The notes under the pieces were generated by a model. The model made no database searches. It saw nothing but the letters and a program-made list of their open reading frames with translations, and was not told the DNA's origin. A stretch of 64,000 nt of DNA from Eutypa lata (lineage: Eukaryota; Ascomycota; Sordariomycetes; Xylariales; Diatrypaceae): positions 4,126,772-4,190,771 of the forward strand of contig JAKULF010000007.1 in assembly GCA_022661535.1 (NCBI GenBank), read 5' to 3'. Each line of letters opens with the position of its first letter. Positions within the stretch are counted from its first letter, which is position 1. Shown in pieces: positions 62,084 through 64,000 of this stretch. The position numbers were made by a program, and so were the translations under genes.

Positions 62084-63583
62084 TTATAAAGCTTTCAAAT
62101 CGAAAGGTCCGCCTTTTTCTACGGTCTCCCAAATCCCATTCAAAGAGCTCTCCTCCCTCTTCAAAAAGGTTCCGAAATTCTTCTCACCTATGATACGGCC
62201 CCCATCTCTGTCCCAAACAACTTTACCTCTCAAAATTGTATACCTCGGCCAGTTCCCGATTGTTCGTCCTTCGTACGGTGTATAATCCACGTCGTGGTGC
62301 AAAATGTCATTGGTGAGCGCAAACTCTCCCAGCTTCTTTTCAGGGTACCACACGACAAGATCGGCGTCCGAGATGCCAGGTATTATGCTTCCCTTGCGAG
62401 GATACAAGCCGTAGAGCTTCGCGGCGTTGGTACTAGTCACTTCCACAAATTTGGTCAATGTCAGGTTGCCGGCACTGAACGCAAGCGGCAGCCGCGTCTC
62501 GATACCTGGCAGGCCGTTGGGTATGTGTCGAAAGCGGCCCACGGGGTGCTCGTGTGTGATGCAACTCATCTTTCCCGTCTCGGGGTCATTGAAGCGGAAA
62601 GGGCAGTGATCCGATGACAGAACAGTGAAGGTACCGTTCTTCAGTCCTGTCCAGATCGCCAGCTGGTCCTCGCTGTTCCGCGGCGGCGGCGCGCACACGC
62701 ACTTTGCGCCCTCGAAGCCGGGCTTGTCAAGGTCGTCGCGCGTGAGAAATAGATACTGAGGACACGTCTCAGCAAAGACTGGCTGGCCTGCTGTCTGTGC
62801 CTGCCTGATGCGGAGCGCGGCTGCCGGCTCGCTGATGTGCACTAGTAAGATAGGGGTATCGGCCATTAGCGAGCTCAATGCGATTGCGCGATTGGTCGCT
62901 TCCGACTCCAGTATAGGCGCATGTGAATTAACATGGTACTTCGGCGCGAAGAGCTTCGCAGCCTCCAACTGGTCCGTGAGCCAGGAGAGCATGTCGCCAT
63001 TCTCAGCGTGGATCATTGTCAGGATGTGGTTCTGCCGGGCCGCTAGCAGTACCGATAAGATCTCGTTGTCACGTAGCTGTAGGGCCTCGTATGTCATATA
63101 AATCTTGAGAGACGTCACGCCCTCGCTTCGGGCTAGCTTCGGGAACTCAGATAGTGCTGTCGGAGACGGGTTGCCCACCAGTAGGTGGAACCCGTAGTCG
63201 CAATAGCAGTTGTCCTTAGCGAGCGCATGCGCATCTGCTAGCGCGGCGAGCACGGAGTCGACGTGCTTTTGCTGCGGTGCAAATGCGACAACGGTGGTGT
63301 TCCCGCCGGCAATAGCAGAACGAGTGCCGGACTCGAAAGTGTCTGCAGATGTCCCCTTGCCGAACATACTCGGCTCTTGAAGGTGCACATGGCAGTCGAT
63401 TCCACCAGGCATGACGTAGCCCCCTTCGGCGTCAATCAGACGCTGCGTCTTCGCATTAGCGAGCGACCCCGAAGGGGCTAACAACACGATCTTCTCATTC
63501 TTGATAGCGATATCATAGGAGGCGACGTCCGCGGCTGTCACACACACTCCGTTGGCAATGACCAGGTCGTAGCTATCCATCAT
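62084..63583 (-). CDS. Dihydropyrimidinase / D-hydantoinase-type amidohydrolase
   Basis: Single exon on the minus strand, 499 residues, the usual length of the family. The metal-binding residues of cyclic amidohydrolases are present: His65 and His67 in GGIDCHVHLQEP, the carboxylated Lys160 in SLKIYMTYEA, His192 in IHAENGDM, His249 in LVHISEPAA and Asp325 in SSDHCPF. These enzymes open the ring of dihydrouracil, dihydrothymine or hydantoins, in reductive pyrimidine breakdown. The start MMDSYDLVIANGVCVTAAD fits the N-terminal strand of the family. It has no targeting signal and is likely cytosolic. Allantoinase and dihydroorotase are related alternatives, but the SLKIYMTY and VHISEP blocks favour dihydropyrimidinase. 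It ends about 1.2 kb from ATP9. Confidence 0.9.
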   Translation of the reverse strand: MMDSYDLVIANGVCVTAADVASYDIAIKNEKIVLLAPSGSLANAKTQRLIDAEGGYVMPGGIDCHVHLQEPSMFGKGTSADTFESGTRSAIAGGNTTVVAFAPQQKHVDSVLAALADAHALAKDNCYCDYGFHLLVGNPSPTALSEFPKLARSEGVTSLKIYMTYEALQLRDNEILSVLLAARQNHILTMIHAENGDMLSWLTDQLEAAKLFAPKYHVNSHAPILESEATNRAIALSSLMADTPILLVHISEPAAALRIRQAQTAGQPVFAETCPQYLFLTRDDLDKPGFEGAKCVCAPPPRNSEDQLAIWTGLKNGTFTVLSSDHCPFRFNDPETGKMSCITHEHPVGRFRHIPNGLPGIETRLPLAFSAGNLTLTKFVEVTSTNAAKLYGLYPRKGSIIPGISDADLVVWYPEKKLGEFALTNDILHHDVDYTPYEGRTIGNWPRYTILRGKVVWDRDGGRIIGEKNFGTFLKREESSLNGIWETVEKGGPFDLKAL

Positions 63584-64000
63584 AGGAGATGGAGCAAGAC
63601 ATGTACACTTGAATGAATTGATATTCAGACGCAGACAACATGATATCTACCCACCTTCAACATGAATTATGTAGCCTAGTTCAACTATCAGTATCCCCTC
63701 AACTACCCAATACTGGTCTGTTCATGATTCGTATCTTGGCACCTTGGAATGGGAGATAAGTACGTGACTACCCCCACTTGATGTCGCTGTGTAGATAAGC
63801 TAAAGAGATCGGAGATGACCGAATTGCCGAGATAGGTTTAAAGTGAACGCAACATCATCGATTTCAACGGCACACTGACAAAACGCTGAGCCCACAAAGA
63901 AAGAACACCGGATCCGTGAAAGAGCTGCTTTCACGGCCGATAGACTAAATGACTAGTATATATCGTGTCACGCTCGGGATATCACACTGTTGACTAAGTT
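63584..64000. other. Upstream region of the dihydropyrimidinase gene
   Basis: The 5' side of the minus-strand gene; it must hold its promoter. It contains CTTATC/GATAAG sites (for example GATAAG near 63754 and 63797). GATA factors control nitrogen use in fungi and pyrimidine breakdown yields nitrogen, so a GATA link is plausible but unproven. Confidence 0.35.

Noticed and set aside
34511..63583. Pyrimidine gene cluster (DHODH-like plus dihydropyrimidinase)
   Set aside because: They lie 27 kb apart with unrelated genes between, so there is no sign of a functional cluster.

Overview
The window is nuclear DNA of a filamentous ascomycete (Pezizomycotina, most likely Sordariomycetes). Nearly every gene has short introns of about 45-250 bases with GT-AG ends. 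There are typical fungal families: a C2H2 factor with a fungal-specific activation region, an F-box protein with a Cys-rich tail, a PTH11/rhodopsin-like 7TM domain, a P450, a GPI-anchored Cys-rich protein and an FHA-type kinase. Nuclear genes for mitochondrial subunits (ATP9, complex I PSST) also fit. Intergenic DNA is dense in TAGGTA/TACCTA repeats and simple repeats. No operon, CRISPR array, rRNA or tRNA was found.

Layout, 0-13 kb: an Alba-like nucleic-acid-binding protein (+), VTC1 of the vacuolar polyphosphate complex (-), a divergently transcribed Tctex-type dynein light chain (+), an F-box protein (+) and choline-phosphate cytidylyltransferase (+). 13-20.7 kb is a 7.7 kb stretch without a gene. 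20.7-24.4 kb holds a six-exon C2H2 transcription factor. A 286-bp MITE-like element with TA target duplication lies at 25.3-25.6 kb. 27-42 kb: a CBM48 protein, an RNF10/Mag2-like RING protein, a class 1A-like dihydroorotate dehydrogenase, an Hv1 voltage-gated proton channel, a GPI-anchored eight-cysteine protein, a small Cys-rich ORF and complex I NDUFS7.

45-60 kb looks like an accessory, partly decaying island. It holds a 955-residue protein that joins a fungal rhodopsin-like 7TM domain to a complete FucP-type MFS transporter in one uninterrupted exon. An intact P450 follows, set between AT-rich stretches. Three broken genes come next: an FHA/protein kinase with a frameshift, a stop codon and HRD changed to HRN; a conserved-looking ORF interrupted by one TAA; and a small 2EXR/F-box-like relic. 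Core genes resume at 60 kb with ATP synthase subunit 9 and a dihydropyrimidinase.

Exon coordinates were derived by hand from splice consensus, reading phase and family similarity; exon lengths were checked to keep frame. Function calls rest on recognised motifs, not on database searches. The most unusual item is the 7TM-MFS fusion; the MITE and the cluster of broken genes come next.
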